Below, piece after piece: positions 50,545 through 61,985 of a DNA stretch of 64,000 nt (positions are counted from its first letter, which is position 1; the number at the start of each line of letters is the position of its first letter). Under the pieces are notes generated by a model, which saw nothing but the letters and a program-made list of their open reading frames with translations, did no database searches and had not been told where the DNA came from. Position numbers and translations under genes: made by a program. The DNA is from Medicago truncatula (lineage: Eukaryota; Streptophyta; Magnoliopsida; Fabales; Fabaceae): contig NC_053045.1 of NCBI RefSeq assembly GCF_003473485.1, positions 50,944,494 to 51,008,493 of the forward strand, given 5' to 3'.

Positions 50545-51477
50545 ATTCGAAGAGAAGTGGGAAACGGCCTAGGCACTTTATTTTGGCATGATCATTGGGT
50601 CGGGAAGTCGCCTTTGCGATACAAATATCCTCGACTATTTGATTTGGCGGTTAATAAGGATTGTACAGTGGCCGATACGGAGAGAGAGGGCTGGGAAGAC
50701 GGAGGAGGGGAGGGGCGTGGCGAAGGCGTTTGTTGGCTTGGCAGGAGGAGAGTGTGAGGGAGTGTTCACCATTATTGCATCACTTTGTTTTACAGGTTAA
50801 TACTATTGATAAATGGAGTTGGACTCTTGACACTGTACATGGTTATTCGGTGCGGGAGGCATATCGCTTCATTACTAATCATGGGGATCATTTAGACAGG
50901 AGTTCCGTTGACAAGGTTTGGCACAGTTACATACCATCCAAGGTGTCTCTATTTGTGTGGCGCCTCCTTCGCAATCGACTTCCGACTCGAGGCAATTTGT
51001 TAAGAAGAAATATTCTCCACGCAAATAATGTTATGTGCGTGATTGGTTGTGATGTTCCCGAAACAGCAAGTCATTTATTTTTACGGTGCGATAATTCATT
51101 AATTTTATGGTCATTGGTAGCAGCTTGGTTAGGCTTGTCTTTGGTTTATTCTAATGATTTACGACAGCACCACATCCAGTTTTGTTTTATGGCGGGTTTT
51201 CCTCGTGTACACACTCCTATTATACAGCTATTTGGTATGCTTGTGTTTGGTTGATATGGAAAGACAGAAACAAATGTATTTTCCAAAACGAGGCAGCACA
51301 TTCTGTCAATCTTTTGAACAAAGTCAAATGTAATTCTTTTTTGTGGATGAAAGCAAAGAGTACTTCACTTAGTTACAGTTATTATGACTGGTGTACTCGT
51401 CCGCTCCTTTGTATGGGAGTGCATCAGTAGTTTTTTGTTGACGGTGTCGGTTCTTTTGGCACCGGGTTGTTTGTAAA
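50545..51477 (+). pseudogene. LINE 3' part: reverse-transcriptase tail and zinc-finger region, frameshifted
   Basis: Reads REVGNGLGTLFWHDHWVG, SPLRYKYPRLFDLAVNKDC, then after a frameshift near 50680 VRECSPLLHHFVLQVN, WSWTLDTVHGYSVREAYRFI, the zf-RVT region VWHSYIPSKVSLFVWRLLRN and MCVIGCDVPETASHLFLRCD. After a second frameshift near 51210 it gives ACVWLIWKDRNKCIFQNE and CNSFLWMKAKS, ending at 51430. The tail (cggtgtcggttcttttggca) stops at the Helitron 3 terminus. Confidence 0.85.
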
Positions 51478-51525
51478 CTAGACCTCGCACCCGTGCTGCC
51501 GCACGGGTCATATTGACGGCAAATA
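51478..51525 (-). mobile_element. Helitron 3, 3' terminus
   Basis: Minus strand: hairpin acccgtgc-ggca-gcacgggt, then gcgaggtCTAG ending at 51478 before host T. The hairpin stem is like those of Helitrons 1 and 2. The matching 5' TC end could not be located; the element may run to about 56.1 kb. Confidence 0.65.
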
Positions 51526-54500
51526 CACCATTCAAATAAATAAATAAAAAAGGGGCTTTAGAACCAATACAATGTGACTAATAAAATACAATTAAAATTG
51601 AGTTCATGTTGGTACATTGCGGAAAATTTCTTTGTAAACAATATTTGAAGTGTAGTGCAGCCACAAATAACACATTTTAGACAAAACAATCAACATAGAT
51701 TTATATAATAATAAATTAGCAAGAATCGACAAGATGCTTCCAACCATACCCAAAACTGATTCACGAACATAAGCTTCCTTTCATTTCATCATTGCACATA
51801 CGTCTATTCGGATTCTCGTCCAATATGGGGTTGCATACTCGTCCAATATAGGATGGCCTATACGACTTGTTATAACATATGGGGTTGCTTAAATTGTTAC
51901 TTTCACGTGTATATCCATGGTTCAATAGTAATTTTTTTTGTACACAGAAGCTTACAAATCGAGTGCTCTCTGAATTTATTTTTTAACACAAAAATTGCCT
52001 CATATGGAAAGTCGCCGCAAAGCTGCAGTTTAAGCATAGGTAAACTGATAACAGTAATGAATTTTTCTCCACTAACATGAAATATAAGGTAGTGGAGGTA
52101 GAAAAAGCAAATGTGTTTTTGAATATGCATTCGAACACAAAAATTGCATTAGTTTGGATGGAATCTACGCATAACTAACTTGAAATCAGTTATGATTTTT
52201 ACTATACTAACATGTAGAATAACGGATTTTTCAGCATTAAAGGAAAATGTTTTTTGAAAATATTATGAGCACAAAAACTACAATGGTTTTAGAGTCGCCG
52301 CTTTTTAAGATAATAGCTGCATGTTACACATAGCTAACCTGGTTTCAAATATGTTTTTTTTATACAATGACATGAATTATAAGGTAGACGAAAATGAAAA
52401 AATCCAGTGCTTTCTGAATTTATTTTGCACAAAAAAAACTGCATCAGTTATTAAGTCGCCGCTATTTAGGATATTAGCTGTTTTACGCATAACTACCATG
52501 ATATCAGTCATGATTTTATATACAATGACATGATAACATTCTTGAGATAATGGTTGCATTGGAAATTACCATAATCAATGTTTGTACGTAAAATGGTGAT
52601 TTTACCCGCAAAGGAGGAAAAATAGTACCATAAAGAGGGCCTAATAACAGATGGCACCTCTCACCCACATCAAATTTTTAAAATTACTATCTACCTTACG
52701 GTCTATGTCATTAGACAACAAAATTATAAATGTTCAATTCAGTAGTGTTAGAAGTAATGAAAAAAATAAATAAACTAACTTAACATGATAAACTCCATTC
52801 TTTCTACTGGACATGACAACAGACATGGGTAAATCAATATATGAATTAAGTAATAGTAGTTTTAGCACATTATACTATAATCACAATTAAACAACCTTTT
52901 TATAAGCATAATGAAACAGTTGTTCCCCATCTGCAAAATGTGTGGACAAAATTTTATCAAATAAACAATAAAAGATTAACAATCGCAACACATATCTTCT
53001 ATTAGTTTCTTTCCTATGGACTACATAATTCGAAGTTATTCAATTCCTCAGTGAATCACACACAAAACAATAGTTGTAACAAATAAAAGCTAAAAAAAAA
53101 AACTCAAATATAGATGATAGCAGCAGAAGAGACACTGGTCTGTTTTCATAACCGCAACCACCACCTGAATTCTTCAACTTGCAATCAAACATACTTCGTT
53201 ACCATTCCGACACTGATGGGTGAAACCCCACTATTTGACATCCTTATTATCTTCAACCTCAAGAGAACTCAAATACTTAAATATCTATCAAATAAAGAGT
53301 CGGAAATCAATTCAAATTTAGAAGGAATGAAATTTAGGACATGTAACCGGGCGTATTGGCAGCCAAAGAAGCCAAAGAACACATGACATTCATATTTTTC
53401 CTACTTGTCACATATTGGACATGTAACCGGGCGTGTAACATTTTTCCGCTGCAAATTACCCCTTGTCCAGTTGTCAACAAAGAAGCCTATGACGTATTCT
53501 TTACCTTTATGAAGAAAACACCATTTTTTTTTTTGACGATGAAGAAAACACCATTGTCCAGTACAATTGGATACATAAAAACTCAATTTCATATGGACAA
53601 AATAATGTTGCAGACCTTGTGTCATGGTGAGCTGTTGTTCAGTACAGTAGGATATATATGAGTAAAAGTTCTTTCTGGTCCTAGACAGTAGCAGAAAGAA
53701 AACATTGAGCATTGTTAGCAAACTCAAGTATTACAATCATCACATGAAAACCATACCTATCATTGCATTGCGGTTTATTTTGCATTTTCGACAAACTAAT
53801 TTTCCTTCAACAACCATAACAGTAGAGGCACATTTATTATCATATTCAACTCTGACTTTTTTAGGTGATAAACCACAATTGCAAAAAATAAAATTTAATG
53901 AGATCAATATAACTTTAACTCATGTTCTACCCAAACTTTTGATTAGGCTTCCCTGAACATTTAAGCAAAGTAAAAGAAGAAAAGACTAAGAAAGTTATAC
54001 TTTGTCTTTCACTAAATATTTCAAGATTGTACCATAATATAATTAAAATCTATAAGGCCAAAAGAGATGTGAAATATTATCTATAGCAAAACAACCACAG
54101 GAATTTAAACCATCGAAAAGGGCTCAAAAGGTTTGACCTATCATAAACAACAATTTTCAAACAGTTATTTTTCACATTTGAACTTGTGAAAATCAAAAGA
54201 GTAAATCACACTGCAAATCAAGACATTAAGCAAACTGAATCTGTCACTATACATATGGGCATTTACAAAACACTCATTATTGACATGGTTGCATTAGTGG
54301 CACTATAAAAAGTTAGTGGCACATCAAGACATTAAGAAAACTGAATCTGTCCCTGCAAAACATCATTCAACGACTAACTATAATGCAGTTCACCCTTATA
54401 GAATGTGGCAGAGCTAAACAAAAGCAGAAAAAAAATAAATGACTTGTATGATTTACAAAAGAAGGCAATTAATGATGTACTGAAATAAGTTATAATATAT

Positions 54501-54689
54501 GTGAAGCAACACTATTATAAAAAAAAAAGTGCGTGTGAAGGAAAATAGAGTAAAGATAATGCATTTGCAAAGATAAAAAAAGAATTTTTTTTATTAGGAT
54601 ATGGGTTATTTCAATATTCACCGGAAAGGAGAGATTAGTTTTTCTCAGTTAAGTATCTACATTAGAGATAACAGAAGAATCGTAAGTCA
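51526..54689. other. Probable Helitron 3 interior, no supported gene
   Basis: AT-rich. Apart from the ~135-bp tandem repeats at 51985-52540, there is a repeated phrase gacatgtaaccgggcgt (53339 and 53418). Open frames in this stretch overlap on both strands and show no domain. Confidence 0.4.
51985..52540. repeat. Four imperfect ~135-bp tandem units in the Helitron 3 interior
   Basis: Units share the order: cacaaaaa(t/c)tgc(a/c)t, agtcgccgc, (a/g)cgcataactaac, atcag(t/t)tatgattttta, acta(a)catga. The best-preserved adjacent pair lies at 52270-52540. Confidence 0.7.
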
Positions 54690-55103
54690 ATGAAAGCAAA
54701 ACCAGCCAAAGCAAAAACAACTAAATCATGTAAGAAAATCAGAGAAAGAAAAGCTCAATTGAAAGCTAAATCTACGCACATTTTTACCTTAAACAATATA
54801 CGGAAAAAAAGCTTCTAGACAATAAAAATGTAAATGAAATAATTTGAATAAAAGTAACCAAAGTTGTGTTCATCCTCACCCTTGCCTTCATCTTTCATGA
54901 AAGCAAAACCAGCCAAAGCAAAAACAACTAAATCATGTAAGAAAATCAGAGAAAGAAAAGCTCAATTGAAAGCTAAATCTACGCACATTTTTACCTTAAA
55001 CAATATACGGAAAAAAAGCTTCTAGACAATAAAAATGTAAATGAAATAATTTGAATAAAAGTAACCAAAGTTGTGTTCATCCTCACCCTTGCCTTCATCT
55101 TTC
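54690..55103. repeat. Tandem duplication, 2 x 207 bp
   Basis: Unit 1 at 54690-54896 and unit 2 at 54897-55103 look identical at almost every base. They start atgaaagcaaaaccagccaa and end cttgccttcatctttc. Recent event; it duplicates part of the exon described at 55060-56010. Confidence 0.95.
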
Positions 55104-56010
55104 ATGGCAACCTAAATTAAAAAAAGGGCTGCAATTAAACTTTTGAAAAGAAAGGAAGAATATTATCAGTTAAGCAAGTCTTTAGACATGTATATTAACA
55201 TCAGGTGGCTATAAGCCTACAAATGTAAATTGTTATTGGAACCTCAAAATGCATGACCATTTATAAAATATCAAAATGTTTGACCACTTTTCATAGAAGC
55301 GTTATATCAAACAGGTGGTGGTGGCAAAAGTAAGAAGAAAAAATGATTCATAAGTTTACCTTTGTAACTTATCCCGACACATCAAGTGGTTGTTGTTGTT
55401 TCCATGAACATTTTGCCAATGCTGGAAGAAAGAGAGAGAAAAAAAAAACAAAAATTTTCACCTACAAATCAGCTTTCAATGGAAGTAATAAAAACACTAA
55501 ATTATCATCAAAGAAAGTTGGAAAGAAAAAAAAACATGATGAGAATATTAACATAGACCACGTATGTTTTTTAATTTTTTTTAATTTTTATTTTTTTATA
55601 TATTTGATGGATGCAATTGAAAGTGTTTGGATTGAAAATAAAAATCAAGAGTTGAAGATGGTTATACCTGGGTCGGAAAAAATCAGCCCACCGTTCCTAA
55701 CCGCAACGGAGCGTGTCGTAGAAACCAACAGATCGAGATGCAGATGATATCGATATCCAGATTTGATGCGAGATTCTCTTCAGGGTATGTTCACTCTCAC
55801 TCGCGCGGTGGTTTCTGGTGGGGTGGCCGAAACTGGAGGCGATGAGGATGAAGAAAAGCAGCAATTGAGAGAGGAGAAGAACAGTGATTGAGAGAGAAAA
55901 TGGAAAATGAGAGAGAAGACCGGAGGTAGAGGAAGAAGCTTGTTAGGAGAATGAGAGAGGGAGAGAGAGAAAGTGAATGATGTAAATCACATAGGAAATG
56001 GAACAACATT
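55060..56010 (-). pseudogene. Spliced-looking 5' gene fragment, possibly captured by Helitron 3
   Basis: On the minus strand a pyrimidine-rich leader (56000-55800, many tctc words) ends at a donor ccCAG/GTATAACC (55668). A second exon (55421-55360) is bounded by ttcttccag and AAAG/GTAAAC. A third begins after taatttag at 55111 with GTTGCC, then ATG at 55105 and MKDEGKGEDEHNFG, ending near a GTTACT donor. No further coding exon is recognised downstream. This looks like the leader and first coding exon of a host gene whose identity I cannot tell. It may instead be the start of a real gene with later exons lost. Confidence 0.4.
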
Positions 56011-56819
56011 TATTAACAACATTTGAATTTGAACTGATTGTTGCATCGGAAATAACAAACTTTTACCTACATTAGTTTTTCAAGAAGTATAAATGCACCT
56101 TGGGGTTTTGAAAAGGTAGTTGTGAGATTTGAATTTCAAATTCAAATTTCATGAGCATTTTTTTCCGCTCAAAATCTAGGTTTAGGGTTTTGAAATGCTT
56201 GTTTACATTGTACATTAGGATTAAATAATAAGATAAGATACTTAGTGGTGTTGCACTCTTTGCATATCTTTTGCCGGATGTTTCATGCGCAATTTTAATA
56301 TATCTCATTTTAGCTTGTGCAGAAAAAAAAAAATCCAACTAATATTTTTTTAAGATAATTCTTATTTTAATTATGAAATAACTCAAAAATTGAAGGTAAA
56401 CTTACCGGTAACATAGTCCAAACCGAAATACTTGAGGTAATTTTCCGTCAAAATAATTGTAGATCGGAATACTTCAAATAAGGTTTTCAGGAATTTTTTC
56501 TAAATTGGAAAAGTTACAATTTAGTTTTCTGAAATTATTTGTGTACGAAAAATCTAAGAAATTTTTTCGAATTTGATTTTGGAAACTAACCCTTTTGTGT
56601 AGCGGAATACTTTAATTTTTTTGAGAAAAAGTGAAGGGTTTTAGTTTATATATGAGGTCAAAATAAACGGTTCACACAAACTATACGAATTAGGTTATAA
56701 TTATTGGGATAGGGTAAAATTTTCTGAATGCTAGCATGGAACTAACTTATGTGGTATGCAAAGATTTACTTAGTAAAAAAACTAAAATATTTTACACCAT
56801 TGAATCTTTGTGCTTTATT

Positions 56820-57050
56820 AGATCTCAGGCAAAATACATTTTTTGTCCTTTAAGTTCGACAAAAATATCAGATTAATTCTTTTAATTTTTTTAAGTTTTA
56901 AATAGGTCTTTATTACCTTTTTAAGAACCTATTTGAAACTTAAAAAACTTCAAAACCTATTTGAAACTTAAAAAACTTTAAACTAACTCAGTATTTTTGT
57001 CAAACTTAAATGACGAAAAAGAGATATTTTGCCTAAATCTTACAATAGAT
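56820..57050. mobile_element. Foldback MITE, ~230 bp
   Basis: Left aggcaaaatacattttttgt with ttaagttcgacaaaaata; right is the inverse (tatttttgtcaaacttaaat, gatattttgccta). An internal direct repeat acctatttgaaacttaaaaaact occurs twice (56928, 56954). No target duplication fixed. Confidence 0.75.
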
Positions 57051-57067
57051 CATCATCGCTAAATCGT

Positions 57068-57130
57068 TCCTCAATTATAATATTATCTTTAACAACATTT
57101 CTCAATTATAATATTATCTTTAACAACATT
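57068..57130. repeat. Short tandem repeat, 2 x 31 bp
   Basis: ctcaattataatattatctt plus taacaacattt occurs twice in a row. Confidence 0.9.
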
Positions 57131-57275
57131 TCACAGTTATCAATTTTATTTCTTGCCCTAATTACAATATTATCAGTATATCAAATAACTGAAATATGAA
57201 ACGTCTCACAAAGAAATTAATTGATTAATTTAGATACGTGTATTTGAAGGACAACGACCCATGATTTATAAACTA

Positions 57276-57533
57276 CTTCCTCCATCCCGCAATAAATGAC
57301 TTGTTTGAAAATGTGCAATTTTAACCTAACTTACTTTGACCATATTTTTCTACTAATATACAAAGATAAATAATATCATATAAGATGTCGTTAGATTCGT
57401 CTCGATGAGTATTTTCAAAATATCAAATTTTCATAATTTTTTTCAATATATTATTCAAGATATTTAAACTCAAAATTACGCATGGGTATGCGTAATTGGA
57501 TCAACTAGATCACTTATTAAGGGACAGAGGGAG
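57276..57533. mobile_element. Stowaway MITE, 258 bp
   Basis: Ends cttcctccatcccgcaataa and cacttattaagggacagaggg, flanked by TA on both sides (57274-57275, 57534-57535). No coding sequence. Confidence 0.85.
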
Positions 57534-57535
57534 TA

Positions 57536-58971
57536 AAAGATATACTCGAAACCAACGACATCTACCCAAAATGATTTTTAGATCACATATAAAACATGAT
57601 TTTTAGAAATGCATATTTGGCCTGTAAGAAATCACTGGGATGAACACGTATCCCCATTGGCATTAAGCACGTGGCCATGATTGTAGTTGGTATGCTAGTG
57701 TTGTAATCATTTAACTTATTGTAATCATCTTCTGCAATGTTATCATCATCACACTTTCATTCGGCCCATATATTTTGAACATAATCGCAACTTTTTAGAA
57801 ATTGTAATCATCAATGTTGAAATTATATTTTGAACATAATTGTAACTTTATAGAAAATTGTAATCATCATTGTTGAAATTTTCATATTTTAAATACAATT
57901 ATGCAAATGAGTTTGAAACGAATAGATAAGACGAGAGGGAGAGAGTATGAAAAATTTGAGATTCCAATTTTTGTTGACAAGTATGTTGTAATTTACTGAA
58001 GTGTCATAATTCATGTTATATTATGTCTCATCTCACCGATGAATAATAGTGTTTGTGCATTTATAATAATACAATAGACTAATTACATATAGAAAAAAAT
58101 GATGTTGGTTGGATGATAAGTAATTACCAACAAAACTCTCATAATATAAGGTCTACCTCAACTTACAAATATCAATATTTAGACTGGACATCATCAATGA
58201 TGGCGTTGATCATAATTGAAATGTGCGACTACCTAAGATGCCATTCATAAATGAGCACTATTTTTTTTAATAATACATACAATATAAATATTTAGAGGTG
58301 CAATGATTTTTTCTAATATTATATTTCAAATATTATAGGGTAACATTTTTTTGTGCTTATGCACCATAGTTAACCCTACTAAACACCATCACATAAGCTT
58401 AGATATAGAACCTTGCACTTGTATATACATAATCTTTAAATGATTATTGTCACTTCATCTATAAACCAGAAAAATAACTCCAAGGTGCGGGTGCCTAAAT
58501 ATTAACAAAAAAAGAAAGAAACTTTCGTTGGGTAACCATACTTTTAGATCAAAATTAATTCCTAATAACAACATGTTTTGTTAACAGTTTCTAAACCATT
58601 AAAGTGACAACTTTTCACTACTAAAACTACGATTTAAGACCAACATTTTTTGTCATACACATCATTTGTAAATGGGAATATGACATTCTTTTCTCATAAT
58701 AGAAGCTTAAGTTACAGTTGTTTCTCCTTATCGTACAACCTACAATCTATTTTCTCGATGTATAAATGTATTGTACTTGGTACATTTTAGTATTAATGTG
58801 TCTTACCAAGTGTTGTGGATACAAATAGTTAGACATTTCACTCACAATCATTATGATTTGGATTTAAATCCAAAATTCCGCAATCGATAGATTATACAAA
58901 ATTTTTTATTAATCTTCAATACAAATTTTTTTATTAATCTTCAGATTGATCCCCAAGACCCCTTTTAATGA
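57536..58971. other. Intergenic, no supported gene
   Basis: AT-rich. A repeated phrase attttgaacataat(c/t)g(c/t)aact occurs near 57770 and 57827. No gene. Confidence 0.5.
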
Positions 58972-59713
58972 TTGTCTAAAAACACCTCAAGTGCAATCTC
59001 CAAAACATTTTAAATGAGTAAATCATTAAATTGGTCGGTGAGTCTATTAATAACTCAAAATGGTCCCTATCTTTGTCAAGCTTTTTTCAAATTGGTGCCC
59101 GACTCTATTAATTGTTTTGTATTTTAAGTCATTAATGTATCAAATAAGATCTAAAAGGCATTATGTCATTAACCACTAAATAATATCCAAAAGACATTGA
59201 ACTATTAACATTAAAAATACAAAACAACTAATAGAGTCAGAGATCAATCTGAGAAACGTTTGACAAAAACAACCATTTTGAATTATTAATAGACTCAGAG
59301 ATCAATTTAAGAATTTGGTACAAAACAGAAACCAATATATTACTCATTTTAAATTTCCGAAAACTAATCATGGACACAGCGAAACACCTATACTTGTGAT
59401 CGCCTCGCCATTAATGTCAAATTTACATGCCATTTTGAATATTTCTTCAATGCCACACGAAATTTACCAGTCAATCAACGAATTAACCGAATGCAGGTTG
59501 ATCCATACCTATCTTATCTATTTAGTCTCTCCAAAATAATGTTTTTACTATACCATGGATTATACCTCCGTGCTTAACATTTTTACCTGTGAAAATCGGA
59601 ACTAGATATAGCTGGCTTAGTAGAAAAGGGAGGGAGATATCATTTAAGAAATAGTTACACCAGAGATTATACAAATAAAATATACATAATAAGAAATAGA
59701 AAACATGTGATGG
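58972..59713. repeat. Segmental duplication copy A (with a MITE insertion)
   Basis: Homologous in the same orientation to 63552-63968 over its whole length except for the MITE at 59015-59344. Shared stretches include cacctatacttgtgat, ccagtcaatcaacgaattaa and gttacaccagagattataca. The two copies flank the sulfurase-like gene. Confidence 0.9.
59015..59344. mobile_element. Mutator-type MITE with perfect 9-bp TSD and known empty site
   Basis: Inverted ends tgagtaaatcattaaattgg and accaatatattactca, with inverse inner blocks (gactctattaattgttttgt against caaaacaactaatagagtc). The flanking 9-mer CATTTTAAA is at 59006-59014 and 59345-59353. The paralogous site has a single CATTTTAAA (63587-63595) with matching sequence on both sides. 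Confidence 0.92.
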
Positions 59714-59849
59714 TCCATGTTTGGATTTTAGTAATAACTTTAACTTTAATAGTTTTTTTTTAAAAAAAAAACTTCGACAATTTTTTTGTTGTTGAGGGAT
59801 TCGACATTTTTTTTGTCAAGTAAAATTTACCTTTTTTAAGATGAATAAA

Positions 59850-59920
59850 TGGGATGATGGGGGTTCGAACCCTGCATATAACAATGCATGTTCCTGTCAA
59901 CTGAGCTATGCTCACGGGAC
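59850..59920 (-). mobile_element. tRNA-derived SINE
   Basis: Minus strand: gtgagcatagctcagttgac (box A) and gcagggttcgaacccccat (box B). Same family as 30403, 37185 and 44213. Confidence 0.7.
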
Positions 59921-60053
59921 AAACTTTGATATTAATATGAACATAAATAGACCATTTCTTATAAAATCAAAATTGTAATTGAAAATTTATACATGCCGAC
60001 AACCAGCTGCTCCTTTCTGGATGACAATTTCAATATTTAGTGCAAAACATATA

Positions 60054-60334
60054 CTCTCTCCGTCCCAAATTGTATGTCGCTTTGGAAAAAAAATTTGTTC
60101 CAAATTATATGTCGCTTTACAATACCAATGAAATATTAATGTTACTTTTTCTATTATATCCTTAACTATTAATTACTCCCTCTTCTTTTAATTATTTCAT
60201 TTATCTTTTCCATACCATTTATTAAGGATAATTTTGTAAAACAACTCATAATTTCTCTTTCCCACACAATATTAATTACATTTCTTAATACGTGTGAAAT
60301 GGCCAAAACGTCATACAATTTAGGACGGAGGAAG
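60054..60334. mobile_element. Stowaway MITE, 281 bp
   Basis: Ends ctctctccgtcccaaattgt and atacaatttaggacggagga, flanked by TA on both sides (60052-60053 and 60335-60336). A second copy of the aattgtatgtcgctttggaa end block is repeated inside. Confidence 0.9.
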
Positions 60335-60493
60335 TATAACATTAGAATATTTTTTATTGCATATCTGCATTACATTGTATTGAAAATAATATCAACATTA
60401 TTCTGATATAATTCAATATGTCAATTAATGCATTTCAATTAACGTTTTATGAGCATTTATAAAACAAATTAATGAAATGCTTCATTATTATAA

Positions 60494-61193
60494 GGTTTAA
60501 TTGCACTTTTCATCCCTATCTTTTACCAATTGTGCGATTTTGCACCCCATGTTTTTAAACGAGTGATTTTGCACCCCATCTTTTTCCCCCTTTCTGATTT
60601 GGAGGCCCTCCATGTGTTTTAGTGATGATGTGTTTGATTTTGATGACGTGTCTTCATTTAATGTTTGTCACGTGTGTAAATGTAATTTTAAAAAAACAAA
60701 AAATTGATTTTGAAAATTAAAAGAAAATGCAGATCTTGTTAAATTAAAATTAAATAAAATACAAACAAAAACCAATTAAAAAAATAAAATTAAAACAAAA
60801 ATCAATTAAAAAAATCTAATTATTTATTTTAATTTTTTTCATTTGGATTTTATTCATAGAATTTTTTTTAAACAAAAAATATCGATTACCGGTTCCGTTC
60901 ATGGCAGAGCTACTGTCAATTTTTTTCCCTTTTAATTTTGGTCACCAAATTTTTTTTCCGTTTCTTTTAATTTCCAAAATCAATTTTTTGTTTTTAAAAA
61001 ATTATATTTACACATATGGTAAACATTAAATGAAGACACGTCATCAAAAACAGACACATCATCACTAAAACACATGGGGGGCCTCCAAATCAGAAAGAGG
61101 GAAAAAGATGGGGTGCAAAATCGCTCGTTTAAAAACATGGGGTGCAAAATCACACAATTGGCAAAAGATAGGGGTGAAAAATGCAATTAAGCC
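60494..61193. mobile_element. Large foldback Mutator-type MITE, 700 bp, perfect 9-bp TSD
   Basis: Left end ggtttaattgcacttttcat; right end is the inverse (gaaaaatgcaattaagcc). The arms match over more than 200 bp (ttgcaccccat, ggaggccctccatgtgtttt, gatgacgtgtcttcatttaa). Perfect target duplication TTATTATAA at 60485-60493 and 61194-61202. Confidence 0.92.
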
Positions 61194-61202
61194 TTATTAT
61201 AA

Positions 61203-61985
61203 ATAAAAATAAAAATGTGGCCGGCTGGTTTAGATTGGTGGACTATTAGAACAAATTAAACTCCGTGTAAGTCATTGCAAAGTTGCTTTCAAAACCTTTT
61301 GCCGAAAGCTCTTCTATTAAATCTTCTATGTTCTAAAATAAAGTTCCTTTTCATTTTAAAAGCTTTATTTAAATTGTGTTTGGCCTGCATTCTCTTTCAA
61401 ATTTGTAGAGAAGTAGCTAATGAGGTCAAACGGTATTTTCCCATCAAAATTCTGTTCAGGTTTATTTCTATGTATAGGAGACAAAAGTGCTACAAAGTCT
61501 TCTTCAAACACTTAACCAATGAACTTGTTTTTTCATAAGATATGGTTAAGAGTTTATGGAAAAAAACTGAAAATAGATTATGAACATGCCATAAGCTATT
61601 TCTGAGTTCTCTAAACATTTTCAGAAGTATTTGTGCTAGCGGATCAAATGAGTCAATCTAAACAAATCTTAGTCTGAAAACCACTGGCAGGTAAAAAGCT
61701 ATAACTCTAGATAATTATGTGCAAATCAAGGTTAAGGTCATAGGAAGTTTATCCATCACCTAACATCATAGGGCGATTGCCAAGGTGTTAAACACTAAAA
61801 AGCCAATATTATTTATTTCTGCTAAGTGGTGAACACTGAAGACAAATATTACCAATGCGAACAAACATTGGAGGATCTGAGGTAAGGCAATTAAAATTCG
61901 AAGCAGCATTCACTACATGTTTATTCCTACTTGTTAGTTCTATTTCAATTTTCAACTGCTTGAACAATTCTAAACTATATGTCAG
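61203..61985. other. Intergenic or upstream part of the sulfurase-like gene
   Basis: No recognised coding exon. If the next gene has a transit-peptide exon it may lie here or be lost. Confidence 0.4.

Noticed and set aside
50557-50757. Separate small gene of 66 codons
   Set aside because: It is the first, frameshifted part of the LINE 3' region.
53401-53727. Overlapping frames of about 100 codons on both strands
   Set aside because: No conserved domain and no promoter; probably Helitron filler.
59315-59539. Open frame shared with 63572-63772
   Set aside because: It lies in the segmental duplication and crosses the MITE border; the two copies do not keep one common frame.
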